Shown: positions 7,528 to 16,548 of the stretch, piece after piece
Layout: every line of letters starts with the position of its first letter
How positions within the stretch are numbered: the first letter of the stretch is position 1
NCBI RefSeq assembly: GCF_001557535.2
Contig: NZ_CP014307.1
Span: 868,001 to 932,000 of the forward strand
Direction: 5' to 3'
From: Burkholderia sp. PAMC 26561
GTDB lineage: Bacteria; Pseudomonadota; Gammaproteobacteria; Burkholderiales; Burkholderiaceae
Length of the DNA stretch: 64,000 nt
Notes under the pieces: model-generated
The model's database searches: none
Seen by the model: the letters and a program-made list of their open reading frames with translations, nothing else
What the model was told of the DNA's origin: nothing
Made by a program: the position numbers and the translations under genes

Positions 7528-9274
7528 AAACCCTCCCGGCACTTATTTCGTTCGATACATAATACATTACGTAGCAATCACTACGATTCCAAGAAAAGCT
7601 GAGAACTCGGCAAGTTTTGCAAGCGCTCGTGCTCCGTTACGCCAAAATCACCTTCCGGCGACAGTGGTTTCCGTGAAACATGTAGAGCTTAATAGCTTAA
7701 CTTGTTGATTACTAGCAGTTTGTTTGGGCCGTGACTGCTTCGACGATGTTTCACGAGCCGAAGGGGTTGTAACGGTTCTCTATCTAGAATCTCCCCGTCT
7801 TGAGAGTATTAGAAGTAAACACCTTTGAACCCTAGTTAAAAACGTTAACGCCACGGCAAACCCTTATGGAGTAAGGCTTTCCGGACGCAAAGGTGAGTGT
7901 CTGCGGGATAGAAGGTGAGCGCTGACGGGGGCTGGAGGTGATGGGGTTCAGGAACGACAGTGAGTCATCACGGGAGCATCCGTGAGCGGATTCGGGAGTC
8001 GTGCCGTTTTGACAGGTGAGATTATTCGGGAGATCGCGGAGTGAACAAGCCCGCCCAGTAGACAAGGAGCATCTGCGACACCAATTTGTTAAGTGAGTGT
8101 TTGCGGGGGCTAAAAAAACGCAAAAAATCCAGTTAAAGTCGGTCATTATTACCTTATGGTGAGGGTTCACGGGGGCCAACGTCACTCGAGGGTGAGGTTA
8201 TACAGGCGCCAAGACCAAATGCTTGCATGATCGCCTGCGATGTTTGCGGCTTAAGGTGAGGAGTTACGGGAGGGTTCGGGAGTGAGGTTTCAACCTTAAA
8301 GGCCTAATATTCTCGGTTTTAAGGGGTATTTGAGCCAGAGGCGGTAAAGGTGAGCTTTTTCGGGGGGCATCAACCGTCATTTGCCATGCCAGCGAGTACC
8401 CAGTAGTGATCCATCGGTGAGCGTATTCGGGAGCCCCTCTTGCACCTCGACGTTTTTCAACCAACGCTCGCCATCTGAAAAACCCGACTTCATCACCTAA
8501 CATGTTGATAGTAATAAGAATATAAGGCAGATGCCGACAGCATCTCGTGCTTAGGGTGAGACTTTTCGGGAGGCTGCGATTTGAGTAGAAGTCGGCGCCA
8601 CAGACCTTAGATCCTTGGCTAAGGTGAGCTTTTGCGGGGTCTTGGATCGTCGTAATCGGGCGTGTCCGGCGGATTTGGCACACGGCTGGACCTCGAAATC
8701 GCTCGGATGTGCCGCAAAGGTGAGGCTTTACGGGAGGTGCTCCATCGTTTATTTCAGGCTCGGGTGTCATCGTGGGGACGAAGGTGAGGGAATTCGGGAG
8801 CAGTGATGGTTCACGCGGATGGGCGCGTTACTCGGTGTTTAAAGCAGAATGAGGCTTCAAAGCGAGGTAACGGTGAGTGTTTTCAGGAGCGAAATCGTCA
8901 GGAATCAAGAGAAACAGCCTTCGTAAGTGGTATTCAATGAGAATTTGGCAGCCTCTGCACGGAGAAAGCCCCTTTTCGATGATGAGCAGTTTTGGCGGAA
9001 GACATGCGCAATCGAAAAATTTTTTTGGGTGAGGTAATACGGGATCGTAGTTCGGGCGCCAAAATATAAGCAAAAGAATGCGCCAAACCGTTTACCCGCG
9101 TGGCGCGGGGATACGCAAGGCGGACGACGAATGGTGAGGGTGAGAACTTTCGGGAGCGCACCTCAGTGAGTTCAGTGCGCAAGTTGCTGATCACCGCTCA
9201 AGGGTGAGTTTGTGCCTGTAGACGAGCGTCACCGTCGCCGGTATCCTTTCCCAAAATTCTCCCTGACACCAAGC
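7528..9274. other. Predicted replication origin region (iteron origin)
   Basis: This 1.7-kb gene-free stretch separates the divergent kfrA-like and repB genes and is filled from 7892 onward by direct iterons. AT-richer patches, such as 8111-8157 (runs of A then TTAAAGTCGGTCATTATT) and 9013-9027 (A5/T7), are candidate unwinding elements. The segment 7528-7890 has no iterons and must contain the kfrA promoter. I could not confirm a perfect DnaA box (TTATCCACA). Confidence 0.75.
7892..9220 (+). repeat. Iteron array, about 20 direct copies of an 18-mer
   Basis: The consensus is GGTGAG-N6-CGGGAG, N6 being T-rich, usually preceded by AA. Copies start at 7892, 7913, 7959, 7981, 8015, 8092, 8158, 8191, 8255, 8349, 8416, 8555, 8623, 8719, 8783, 8872, 9028 and 9139. 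Degenerate copies lie at 7937 and 9203, with half-like matches near 8037 and 8281. All face repB. Start-to-start distances cluster near 21-22, 33 and 64-68 bases, close to multiples of the helical turn. Iterons are the binding sites of Rep_3 initiators and also mediate copy control by pairing (handcuffing). Confidence 0.93.
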
Positions 9275-10624
9275 ATGGCAACCAAACGCGCGAAGAAGAC
9301 TGACGTGGTGAGCCCGAGTTCGGCGGAGCTGCGAAAGGCCGTTGAGGCTATTGCAATTCAGCCCAAGAGCGGAAAGATCACCTTGTTGACTCGCAAGTTG
9401 TTCAACGTCTTGCTGGCAGTCGCACAGCAGGCCGACGAATCTGGTGATACCTATCGGGCGTTGCTGTCGGATATCGTCGCAAATTCAGCGTTCGATTCCA
9501 ACGATACCGCTTTGGTCAAAGAGCACCTGCGCCGGATGGTGTCGGTTCAGGTCGAGTGGAGCACGGGCACCTCCAGCCAGAAGCCAGGCCGGAAATGGGG
9601 GATATCGACGTTGATCGCGGACGCGGAAATTCTTGAGGATCCCGCGACCAGGCGCGTGTGGGTTGAATTTTCCTTCGCACCGAAGATCAAGAAAAAGCTG
9701 CTGGATCCGGTGCAATACGCTCGCCTGAGTCTGCAGTTCCAGAGTCAGTTGCGAAGCAGCGCCGGCCTGGCTCTCTACGAAATCTGCGTCCGATATCTGA
9801 CGAATCCGAGTCATCTCACCATGCGTGAGACGTGGGAATGGTGGCGGCCGATCTTGTCGGGCACGCCCGATACTGAAGCCGGCGACGAAGCGAAGCGCGA
9901 ATACAAATATTTCAAGCGCGACTACCTCCGGCCGGCCATCGCCGAAGTCAACGCGGTGACAAATATTTTCGTCGAGTTGATCGAACACAGGGAAGGACGA
10001 CGAGTCGCGGAGATACAGTTCCGCGTAACTGAGCGCAAGCAACCCATGCTTGCACTCGATGAACACCCGAATGTCTTTGACAGTACGCTGGTTGATCGGA
10101 TGGTCAAGATCGGCATACCCCTGAAAGATGCCCAAACGCTCTACGCAGACAGCGAGGAAAACCGGATTCGGGCCGCATTGCAAATGACCGAGCAACGGAT
10201 GCGGAGTACCTCGTTGCCCCCGGTAAGAAGCGCGGCGGCGCTATTCAAAGATGCTTTGAAAAAGGGTTACGCGCCCCAACTCGAGGCGCTGCCTGCGGCA
10301 ACGGCCCCCGCGAAAACCAACGGCGCGCCGGCAGACGATCTCAAAGCGCGCCTGCTTAGCGAGTTTTCGGTTTATCGTCGGAAGGAAGCTCGCGCGCTGT
10401 ACGAGGAGCAAGGTGAGTCGGAACGTGAACTGGCGCGCCAGACCTTCGAGGAAAATGTACTTCCGGAGCTCGGCGGTCACATGCGCGACGACTGGCGTAA
10501 GCGCGGACTCGACTCGAAGATGGGGGAAACGTCTTTCTTCGATTGGCTCGCACGCAAGACTTGGGGAGAGCCGACCGATGGGGATCTGCTGGCGTTCACA
10601 TTGAATCAGAACCGCGCAGCGTAG
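9275..10624 (+). CDS. repB: RepB-type replication initiator (Rep_3 family)
   Basis: A 449-aa initiator protein. The first two-thirds show the tandem winged-helix Rep_3 organisation: LTRKLFNVLLAVAQQ near residue 40, then ALYEICVRYLTNPSHLTMRETWEWW and YKYFKRDYLRPAIAEVN. The C-terminal extension (about 290-449) is helical and charged and resembles chromid/megaplasmid Rep proteins of Burkholderiaceae. It should bind the iterons immediately upstream and load the host helicase. The ATG at 9275 (MATKRAKKTD) is preferred. An in-frame GTG at 9212 lies inside the last degenerate iteron and would add 21 residues. Overlap of iterons with the promoter implies autorepression. Confidence 0.93.
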   Translation: MATKRAKKTDVVSPSSAELRKAVEAIAIQPKSGKITLLTRKLFNVLLAVAQQADESGDTYRALLSDIVANSAFDSNDTALVKEHLRRMVSVQVEWSTGTSSQKPGRKWGISTLIADAEILEDPATRRVWVEFSFAPKIKKKLLDPVQYARLSLQFQSQLRSSAGLALYEICVRYLTNPSHLTMRETWEWWRPILSGTPDTEAGDEAKREYKYFKRDYLRPAIAEVNAVTNIFVELIEHREGRRVAEIQFRVTERKQPMLALDEHPNVFDSTLVDRMVKIGIPLKDAQTLYADSEENRIRAALQMTEQRMRSTSLPPVRSAAALFKDALKKGYAPQLEALPAATAPAKTNGAPADDLKARLLSEFSVYRRKEARALYEEQGESERELARQTFEENVLPELGGHMRDDWRKRGLDSKMGETSFFDWLARKTWGEPTDGDLLAFTLNQNRAA

Positions 10625-10641
10625 ACTAAAACGGCGGTTGT

Positions 10642-10671
10642 ACGGCGCAAGACTTTCGTGTCTGGCGCCGT
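10642..10671 (+). terminator. Hairpin between convergent repB and parB, weak terminator candidate
   Basis: ACGGCGCAAGAC and GTCTGGCGCCGT pair with one bulge or mismatch around TTTCGT. There is no T-run, so intrinsic termination is only possible. It lies between repB and the 3' end of parB. Confidence 0.35.
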
Positions 10672-10692
10672 GGTGGATGAGTCGCTACGGGA

Positions 10693-11757
10693 CTACGGGT
10701 TACCAGATTCTGTCTGCAGCATCATTTCTATCTGCTGCAGCAGCGCGTCGCGCTTATCCTTCGACAGGCCACGCAATCGCAACTCAAGTCGGTCATCGCC
10801 GTAGGTTTTAAGATCGCCCACGGCAATCCCCTCCAGTTTGATTTCCAGTCGCTGAGCATAGCGTTGGCGACCGGTTGGCTTCGGTGTCTCTTGCGCGCTA
10901 GCGCGCCCTTTCACGATATCCGCGACTTGTCGGGTACTCAGATCGTCGGACGCAATCTTGTTAATCAGGCGCAGCGTCGCATCCGCGCCTCGTGCACTGT
11001 GGAACCGCGAGACCTGATACGCCATGTTCGAGCCGAACCGGTCTGGCCGGGCAACCATCTCGTGCATCACATTTTCGGGTAGCTTCGCGATAGCCAGCGC
11101 GACCGCGATGGTCGATTCGTCCAAGCCTAGATGATCGGCGAGTTCCCGCTGGCTTTGAAAGTAGTTTTCTTCAAGGAAACGCTTCCAGACGACAGCGTTG
11201 TCGAAGACTGTCTGGGAGTCGCGCTGTACGTTCAGATCATAACCAAGCTTATAGCTTTCGATCCCGATCGGGAGGTCGATGACAATCGCCTTCACTGTTT
11301 CCTTATTGGCTTCTTTGAGAGCACGAACTCGCCGCCCTCCATCGCTTACAAAGAAAGTGCCGGGATTATCATGGTCGGGTATCACGTGAATGGCCTGCTG
11401 CTGACCTTGCTTGGCGAGATTGACGGCCAGCTCGGCGATCGACGCTTTCAGGTAAAAGTGGCGAGGATTAAACGGACTCGGTTTGATTGCTTTCAACGGC
11501 AATTCGATCACTTGACCCTGAACGTAACGATTTTTTCGGCGCCAGCTTTTGAACGCATCCGATTCCGGATTCTGTGTGTCACCCTCGTATTCGGCTTCAG
11601 TGTATCCGCTGGATCTGCCGGTCACTTGCTTGTCGTTGCCCGCCTCTTGATTAACGATTTCGTCGATCGCGTTAATGCGATCGAGCGCCGTGCGCTTCTC
11701 GCTGCTCGTTGTGTCGGGCCGGGCCTTGAAGCCTTTGGCAAACGGATTCGGTTTCAT
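10693..11757 (-). CDS. parB: ParB centromere-binding partition protein
   Basis: A 354-aa ParB. Order: variable N-terminus; the ParB/Srx NTPase-like domain (about 80-180) with IKPSPFNPR and the nucleotide-box motif SDGGRRVRALKEA; helix-turn-helix DNA-binding domain around QRELADHLGLDESTIAVALAIAKLP; and a C-terminal dimerisation region ending near LLQQIEMML. It binds parS, spreads by CTP-dependent clamping in the family, and segregates the replicon with ParA. It is transcribed after parA from 12444, with a parS copy exactly in the parA-parB gap. Confidence 0.95.
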   Translation of the reverse strand: MKPNPFAKGFKARPDTTSSEKRTALDRINAIDEIVNQEAGNDKQVTGRSSGYTEAEYEGDTQNPESDAFKSWRRKNRYVQGQVIELPLKAIKPSPFNPRHFYLKASIAELAVNLAKQGQQQAIHVIPDHDNPGTFFVSDGGRRVRALKEANKETVKAIVIDLPIGIESYKLGYDLNVQRDSQTVFDNAVVWKRFLEENYFQSQRELADHLGLDESTIAVALAIAKLPENVMHEMVARPDRFGSNMAYQVSRFHSARGADATLRLINKIASDDLSTRQVADIVKGRASAQETPKPTGRQRYAQRLEIKLEGIAVGDLKTYGDDRLELRLRGLSKDKRDALLQQIEMMLQTESGNP

Positions 11758-11765
11758 TCAGGGTC

Positions 11766-11781
11766 CTTTATGCGCATAAAG
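11766..11781. promoter_or_regulatory. parS: parS site in the parA-parB gap
   Basis: CTTTATGCGCATAAAG is a perfect 16-bp palindrome that fills the gap between parA (ends 11782) and parB (starts 11757). Its core TTTATGCGCATAAA is the type reported for secondary Burkholderia replicons (from memory). Confidence 0.88.
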
Positions 11782-12444
11782 TCAGGGAAGCATGGCGAGA
11801 ACTTCGTCTGCACACGCACGTATTTCGGCCGCGGCAAGGCGTGAACCTCTGTCGCTCATCTGGAGCACGGTCTGACCCAAAGCCATTGCCTGCTTGTAGC
11901 ACTCCCGTGTTGGGATCTGCGTCTTGAGCAAGGGGAAGCCTAGTTCTTCGAGCGCCCGCTTCAGTTCTCGAGTCAACATCCGCTTCTCCTCGGTCTTGTT
12001 AAGGAGAAACACCGCATGCAGGTCTTCGTTCATGACCTGGGCTTGCTGGATGAGCTTGACCAGACCTACGCTTGACCAATAATCAGCAGGGGATGAGGAC
12101 GTCGGAACTATGGCAACGGTTGCGGCGAGAAGCACCACACCAGAAACCTTCTCGGTGATGGATGGCGGACAGTCCACCACGATGATGTCGTAATCATTCA
12201 CGAACTTCTTGATCTCGCGATGGATTTGAGCGCCTGCCTCGGAAAGATTCACTACGGGAAACGGAATGCCACTCGCCTCGTCCGACGCGGCGCTGGCCCA
12301 ATGCACTAGGGTATTCTGGCCGTCAGCGTCTACGACGAGCACCCGTTTCCCCTTTTCGTGAAACGCAGCGCCTAAGTGCATTGCGATCGTGCTCTTTCCC
12401 ACTCCACCCTTCTGTTGCGTGATCGCAATGATTTCAGCTGCCAC
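11782..12444 (-). CDS. parA: ParA partition ATPase (short form without N-terminal HTH)
   Basis: A 220-aa Walker-type ATPase. The deviant Walker A motif is QQKGGVGKSTIAMHLG (about 9-24), the A' motif is VLVVDADGQ, and Walker B is YDIIVVDCPPS. It lacks the N-terminal regulatory helix-turn-helix of type Ia plasmid ParA proteins, so it resembles chromosomal/type Ib forms that autoregulate little by themselves. It forms an operon with parB. The region upstream of its ATG (12445-13036) carries two parS sites, so ParB binding could affect the parA promoter. Confidence 0.95.
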   Translation of the reverse strand: MAAEIIAITQQKGGVGKSTIAMHLGAAFHEKGKRVLVVDADGQNTLVHWASAASDEASGIPFPVVNLSEAGAQIHREIKKFVNDYDIIVVDCPPSITEKVSGVVLLAATVAIVPTSSSPADYWSSVGLVKLIQQAQVMNEDLHAVFLLNKTEEKRMLTRELKRALEELGFPLLKTQIPTRECYKQAMALGQTVLQMSDRGSRLAAAEIRACADEVLAMLP

Positions 12445-12543
12445 GTTTTGCTCCCAAATTTAGCTTTTTGAATTTTACATTAGAAGCTGAAAAATTCTAG
12501 CGATAACGTAGGTGGTTGGCCGTTCGGTCAAGAAATCGGCGGA

Positions 12544-12559
12544 GTTTATGCGCATAAAG
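12544..12559. promoter_or_regulatory. parS: parS site
   Basis: GTTTATGCGCATAAAG contains the perfect 14-bp palindromic core TTTATGCGCATAAA, 100 bases upstream of the parA start. Confidence 0.85.
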
Positions 12560-12693
12560 TCGACTTGCGACTTATGTGTCAAGGTTCGGTCGCGTGGACA
12601 GTACTATCGCGGCCCGTGCTGGAGTCTAATTTGTGCAACCGAGTGGCGAGCCTTTGCATCAGCAGCTTACTGGCCTGCGTCGACCGCACGACG

Positions 12694-12709
12694 CTTTATG
12701 CGCATAAAG
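12694..12709. promoter_or_regulatory. parS: parS site
   Basis: CTTTATGCGCATAAAG, a perfect 16-bp palindrome identical to the site in the parA-parB gap, 250 bases upstream of parA. Confidence 0.87.
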
Positions 12710-13036
12710 TCCGGCCGACTATGACTTAGAGCAAGACAAACATGAACGGCGCTCACAGGATGAGGCGCTCGATTCCGTTGGGTCGTACCCCTCGCGCATG
12801 TGCTTGACGCGATAAAGGGAGAGCTTGCTGTGTAGTCATGTAGACGTCGATGCTCAATATAGTGATCAAAAAAATACGGCTAGAACCACCGGTGGTCTAT
12901 TCACAACCCCGCTACCGTTCCACGATGCCGCTCCAAGCATCCCGTAAGCAAGCACTCGTAAAATCGCGGCCACTAAGCGACGGCGAACAGCCGCGGGTAC
13001 GCTAGCCTCTTCTCTCATTCAGCCAAAGGCATTTCA

Positions 13037-14421
13037 GTGCATCTGACTTCGACTTTCGCCGCGTGGTCCGACCACGACACGCGTCTTCTCATCGCATGCG
13101 CGCTCGGATTGGCATCGATCATTGTTCTTATTAGCGCGCTGAAACTGGCGCCGTTTTTATCGATACTCGTTGGTACTTTCGTCGCCGGCTTTACCGCAGG
13201 CTTGCCACTTGAGGCCGTCGCGAGCGCTTTTAGTAAAGGCGCGGGCGGCCTGCTGGGCGACGTCGGAATTATCATCGCGCTCGGCGCGATGCTCGGTGCA
13301 TTAATGGCGGAGTCAGGCGCTGCCGACAGGCTGGTCTCGACCATTCTCGATCACTCCACGCCACGGTCCTTGCCCTGGTTGATGGCGCTGGTGGCAATCG
13401 TGATCGGCTTGCCGCTCTTTTTGAAGTCGGCCTTGTCATGATGGTGCCGATCATCTTCGTAATGGCGCGCCGCTCGAAACAGCCGATCTTACGGATCGCA
13501 ATCCCGGCGCTGGCCGGCATGACGACGCTGCATGCGCTGCTGCCGCCGCACCCGGGCCCGCTTATAGCGGTGAGCGCACTGCATGCGGATCTTGGAATTA
13601 CGATGGGTCTTGGTTTCATCATCGCAATTCCTGCTGTGATCCTCGCGGGCCCCGTGTATGGAATATGGCTGTCGCGCCGGATGCACGTCGACGAACCGGA
13701 GGAGATGGGCAAGTTGTTTGCATCGAAGATGGATGGTGCCGGTGCGCTCGACGCCCCCAGCTTCGGTATCTCGCTCTTGACGATACTTTTGCCCGTATTG
13801 TTGATGCTCGGCCGAACCGTAGCGAAACTAGCTGTCAAGCCCGAAACGCTGCTATTCGATACGCTCAATTTTCTCGGTGAGCCGCTGATTGCTCTTGGAC
13901 TCACCGTTCTATTCGCAATCGTCGCGTTGGGCTGGACGCGTGGCATGCCGCGCGACAAAGTGAGTGGCATCCTGCGCAAAAGCCTGCCGCCTATCTGCGC
14001 GCTGCTGTTGACGATCGGCGCCGGTGGCGGCCTGAAGCAAACGCTGGTGTTGGGAGGGATCAGCACCACGATCGGGAAGATTGCCATCGGTTCGCACATG
14101 CCGCTCATTCTGCTGGCATGGCTGATCGCCGTTGCGCTGCGCCAGGCGACCGGCTCGGCCACGGTCGCGACCACAACGACGGCGGGCATCATCGCCCCGG
14201 TCGTGGCAGGGCTGAGCGCGACACACAACTCGCTGCTGGCGCTGGCGATTGGCGCGGGGTCGGTCTTTTTCTGCCACGTGAACGACGCCGGTTTCTGGAT
14301 GATCCGTGAATACTTCGGTCTGCAGCTAAAACAGACGGTGTACGTCTGGTCCGTGCTTCAAACGATCGTCTCAGTGGTCGGGCTGGCGCTCACGCTGGTG
14401 ATGTGGGGCGTGCTGACATAA
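13037..14421 (+). pseudogene. GntP-family gluconate/sugar-acid:H+ symporter, frameshifted
   Basis: Two overlapping frames (13037-13441 and 13438-14421) together give a full-length GntP-type permease with about 12 membrane segments. The first frame ends at IVIGLPLFLKSALS, whereas the family continues GLPLFFEVGLV. The second resumes with MMVPIIFVMARRS and runs to the end. One extra T in the run of five T at 13418-13422 would restore the frame and give about 461 residues. A GTG at 13037 with AAAGG upstream is the likely start. GntP proteins import gluconate, related aldonates or hydroxy acids. It is probably linked to the catabolic genes downstream. It may be a sequencing error rather than a true loss. 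Confidence 0.85.
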
Positions 14422-14498
14422 GCACTGACGTGAAACGTGGGCAGATTGGCGAGGCAAGCGGAACTCCGAATCTAAAATGAGAAAAAAGGAGATTTATC

Positions 14499-14789
14499 AT
14501 GCTTGCCTTGCGCCCCACCTGTGAATGCTGCGAAAAGCCACTCCCGCCAAACGCCCGTGACGCCATGATATGCAGCTTTGAATGTACCTTCTGCGAATCG
14601 TGCGCGCTGTCACGGCTTCAAAACGTATGCCCGAACTGCGGCGGCGGCTTCCAGTTTCGCCCGATCCGTCCGAAAGCGCGACTCGACAGCCGCCCGGCCT
14701 CGACGGAAGTCCATCCAGCGGGCATAGATGAACACCAACATCGTGCGTTCCTGGATCGCTACGGCTCCATTGCGCCCTTTGATCGATAA
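14499..14789 (+). CDS. DUF1272 domain protein
   Basis: A 96-aa small cysteine-rich protein. The hallmark DUF1272 pattern is clear: LRPTCECCEKPLPP, then MICSFECTFCESCA, then CPNCGGGFQFRP, giving several CxxC pairs probably holding zinc. Its function is unknown. A strong AAAAGGAG ribosome site precedes the ATG. It lies between the transporter and the Fae-like gene and may belong to the same transcription unit. Confidence 0.9.
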   Translation: MLALRPTCECCEKPLPPNARDAMICSFECTFCESCALSRLQNVCPNCGGGFQFRPIRPKARLDSRPASTEVHPAGIDEHQHRAFLDRYGSIAPFDR

Positions 14790-14921
14790 CATCTGCCGCC
14801 CCCTAGGGAATTCACCGATCTGAGCGCCGCTCATACCGGTGCGCAGTAATCATCGATTCCTCCTCGGCGGCGCTGGCTCTCACAATCTGTTCATCGATCC
14901 ACTCCTTGAACGGAAGCCAAC

Positions 14922-15461
14922 ATGCCAACACCCCAATCCGAGCGCACTCTTCACATTGGCGAGGGTTTTGAAGGGCCGGGCGTCAATCTCGCCCATATCA
15001 ATGTGCTTGTCGGACCCCGCAGCGGTCCTGCTGGACAGGCATTCGCGACCGCGCTCGCTACGCCGTCGGCGGGCCACGCGCCGTTTGTCATCATCGCTCG
15101 GCCGGGTGTTCCTACCAAGCCCCTGACGCTGTACGTGAACAAGGCGCAGATCGCCAATGAGTTCCACGGGAACGCGACGTGGGGCGCTTCGCAGGCGGGC
15201 ATCGCAAAGGCCGTCGCTGAATCGCTCGAAGACGGCACGTTGCCGCCGGAAGCGGAAAACGACTGGGTGGTCGTATCGGCGAACTGGGTCAATCCGTCAG
15301 CTGACGATCTGGATGCCGTGTTCCGCAACAATTATCGCGCGACTAAAAACGCCATCAAGGCGGCCATGAAAGGTCTGCCGTTAAAGCGCGACGTATTCGC
15401 CGCGGCGCGTGAAGTGTCGAATCCCTTCTATACCCCGAGTTCGTCGCAAGCCGCCCTCTAA
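14922..15461 (+). CDS. Formaldehyde-activating enzyme (Fae) homologue
   Basis: A 179-aa protein of the Fae family. In methylotrophs, Fae condenses formaldehyde with tetrahydromethanopterin. Visible matches are IGEGFEGPGVNLAHINVLVG, including the conserved AHI histidine proposed as general acid; FVIIARPGVPTKPLTLYVNK; the block WGASQAGIAKAVAESLEDGTLP; and NNYRATKNAIKAAMKG. No other methanopterin-pathway gene is in the window, so it may act on another aldehyde or serve as a Fae paralogue of unknown role. Its neighbours are an aldo/keto reductase and an aldehyde dehydrogenase, which fits carbonyl metabolism or detoxification. The ribosome site is weak. Confidence 0.83.
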   Translation: MPTPQSERTLHIGEGFEGPGVNLAHINVLVGPRSGPAGQAFATALATPSAGHAPFVIIARPGVPTKPLTLYVNKAQIANEFHGNATWGASQAGIAKAVAESLEDGTLPPEAENDWVVVSANWVNPSADDLDAVFRNNYRATKNAIKAAMKGLPLKRDVFAAAREVSNPFYTPSSSQAAL

Positions 15462-15510
15462 AAAACCGCATACGGGTGTCGCATGCCGGCACTCTACGGA
15501 GAATTGAATA

Positions 15511-16548
15511 ATGGAATACGTTCGACTGGGCCAGTCCGGCCTGAAAGTGTCGCGCTTGTGTCTTGGCACCATGAACATGGGAACGCCGCAATGGAAACCG
15601 TGGATTTTCGACGAACAAAAGAGCGAGCCCATTGTTCGCCACGCGTTGGACGCAGGCGTGAACTTCATTGATCTCGCTGATTTCTATTCGTTGGGCGTGG
15701 GAGAAGAAGTGGTTGGCCGAATCCTTGGACGCCTTGCACGGCGTGAGGAAATCGTGGTCACCACCAAGGTCGGCTACGACATGGGCGAATATCAAAATGC
15801 GGGCGGTCATTCACGCAAGCACGTGCTCGATGGTATCGACGCATCCCTGCGCCGGCTGGGCATGGATTACGTCGACATCTATATGCTCCATTATTTCGAC
15901 ACTACCACGCCCGTTGAAGAAACCATGGCAGCGCTGGACGATATCGTCCGGTCGGGCAAGGCGCGTTATATCGGTGTGTCGACCATGTACACGTGGCAGC
16001 TTGCGAAAATCATTCAGGTTTGCGAACGAAATGGCTGGCACAAGCCGATCAATATGCAATTGCAATTGAACTTGGCATACCGCGAGGAAGAGCGCGAGAT
16101 GATGCCGTACTGCGCGGACCAAGGTCTGGGTGTATCCGTATTCAGCCCGCTGGCGCGAGGGCTGTTGACGTGCGACACCGCGTCTACGCGTAACCAGACT
16201 GACTTCTTTACATCGCAGATGTACGGCGATGCGGCATCCCGTGAGATCGCCGCCTCTGTTGAGCGCGTCGCCCGGAGACGCGGCGTGAGCGCCGCGCAAA
16301 TCGCCCAGGCGTGGGTACTGCAGCGCAATGGCGTGGCTAGCATGCTGGTCGGCGCAGATTCACCGGCCCAGTTCGACAGCGCACTTAACGCGCTCGGCAT
16401 GGAACTCGACGCGGACGAGCTTTATGAACTCGAGCGCAACTACACGCCGTGTGATGTCATCAACGATTACACAGCCGGCCGCCGGGTCGCGCGTGAAGCA
16501 CGCGTGCCGCAGGGCGCTTTTGTTCAGGCAATGAAGGACGCGGCATGA
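15511..16548 (+). CDS. Aldo/keto reductase
   Basis: A 345-aa NADP-dependent oxidoreductase of the AKR superfamily (TIM barrel). The catalytic tetrad is recognisable: Asp and Tyr in FIDLADFYS, Lys in EIVVTTKVG and His in YMLHYFD. The cofactor end shows ISVFSPLARGLLT-like and SMLVGADSPAQ blocks. It is close to the large Tas/YhdN group acting on sugars and aldehydes; the substrate is unknown. GGAG precedes the ATG. Its stop overlaps the next gene's ATG by four bases (ATGA), so it is translationally coupled to the dehydrogenase. Confidence 0.9.
   Translation: MEYVRLGQSGLKVSRLCLGTMNMGTPQWKPWIFDEQKSEPIVRHALDAGVNFIDLADFYSLGVGEEVVGRILGRLARREEIVVTTKVGYDMGEYQNAGGHSRKHVLDGIDASLRRLGMDYVDIYMLHYFDTTTPVEETMAALDDIVRSGKARYIGVSTMYTWQLAKIIQVCERNGWHKPINMQLQLNLAYREEEREMMPYCADQGLGVSVFSPLARGLLTCDTASTRNQTDFFTSQMYGDAASREIAASVERVARRRGVSAAQIAQAWVLQRNGVASMLVGADSPAQFDSALNALGMELDADELYELERNYTPCDVINDYTAGRRVAREARVPQGAFVQAMKDAA

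Larger units (their letters stand above)
12445..13036. other. Intergenic region upstream of parA with two parS sites
   Basis: 592 non-coding bases between divergent parA and the gntP-like gene. Two exact parS cores lie at 12544 and 12694; no gene was seen. Promoters for both neighbours must lie here. Confidence 0.6.

Noticed and set aside
7665..7760. Sequences resembling the chromosome-1 type parS (TGTTTCACGTGAAACA) near 7665 and 7745
   Set aside because: Only about 13 of 16 positions or one half-site match, and the replicon already has its own parS type.
10407..10430. GGTGAGTCGGAACGTGAA in repB, iteron-like
   Set aside because: The second half departs at two of six positions (CGTGAA); weaker than the dispersed copies accepted.
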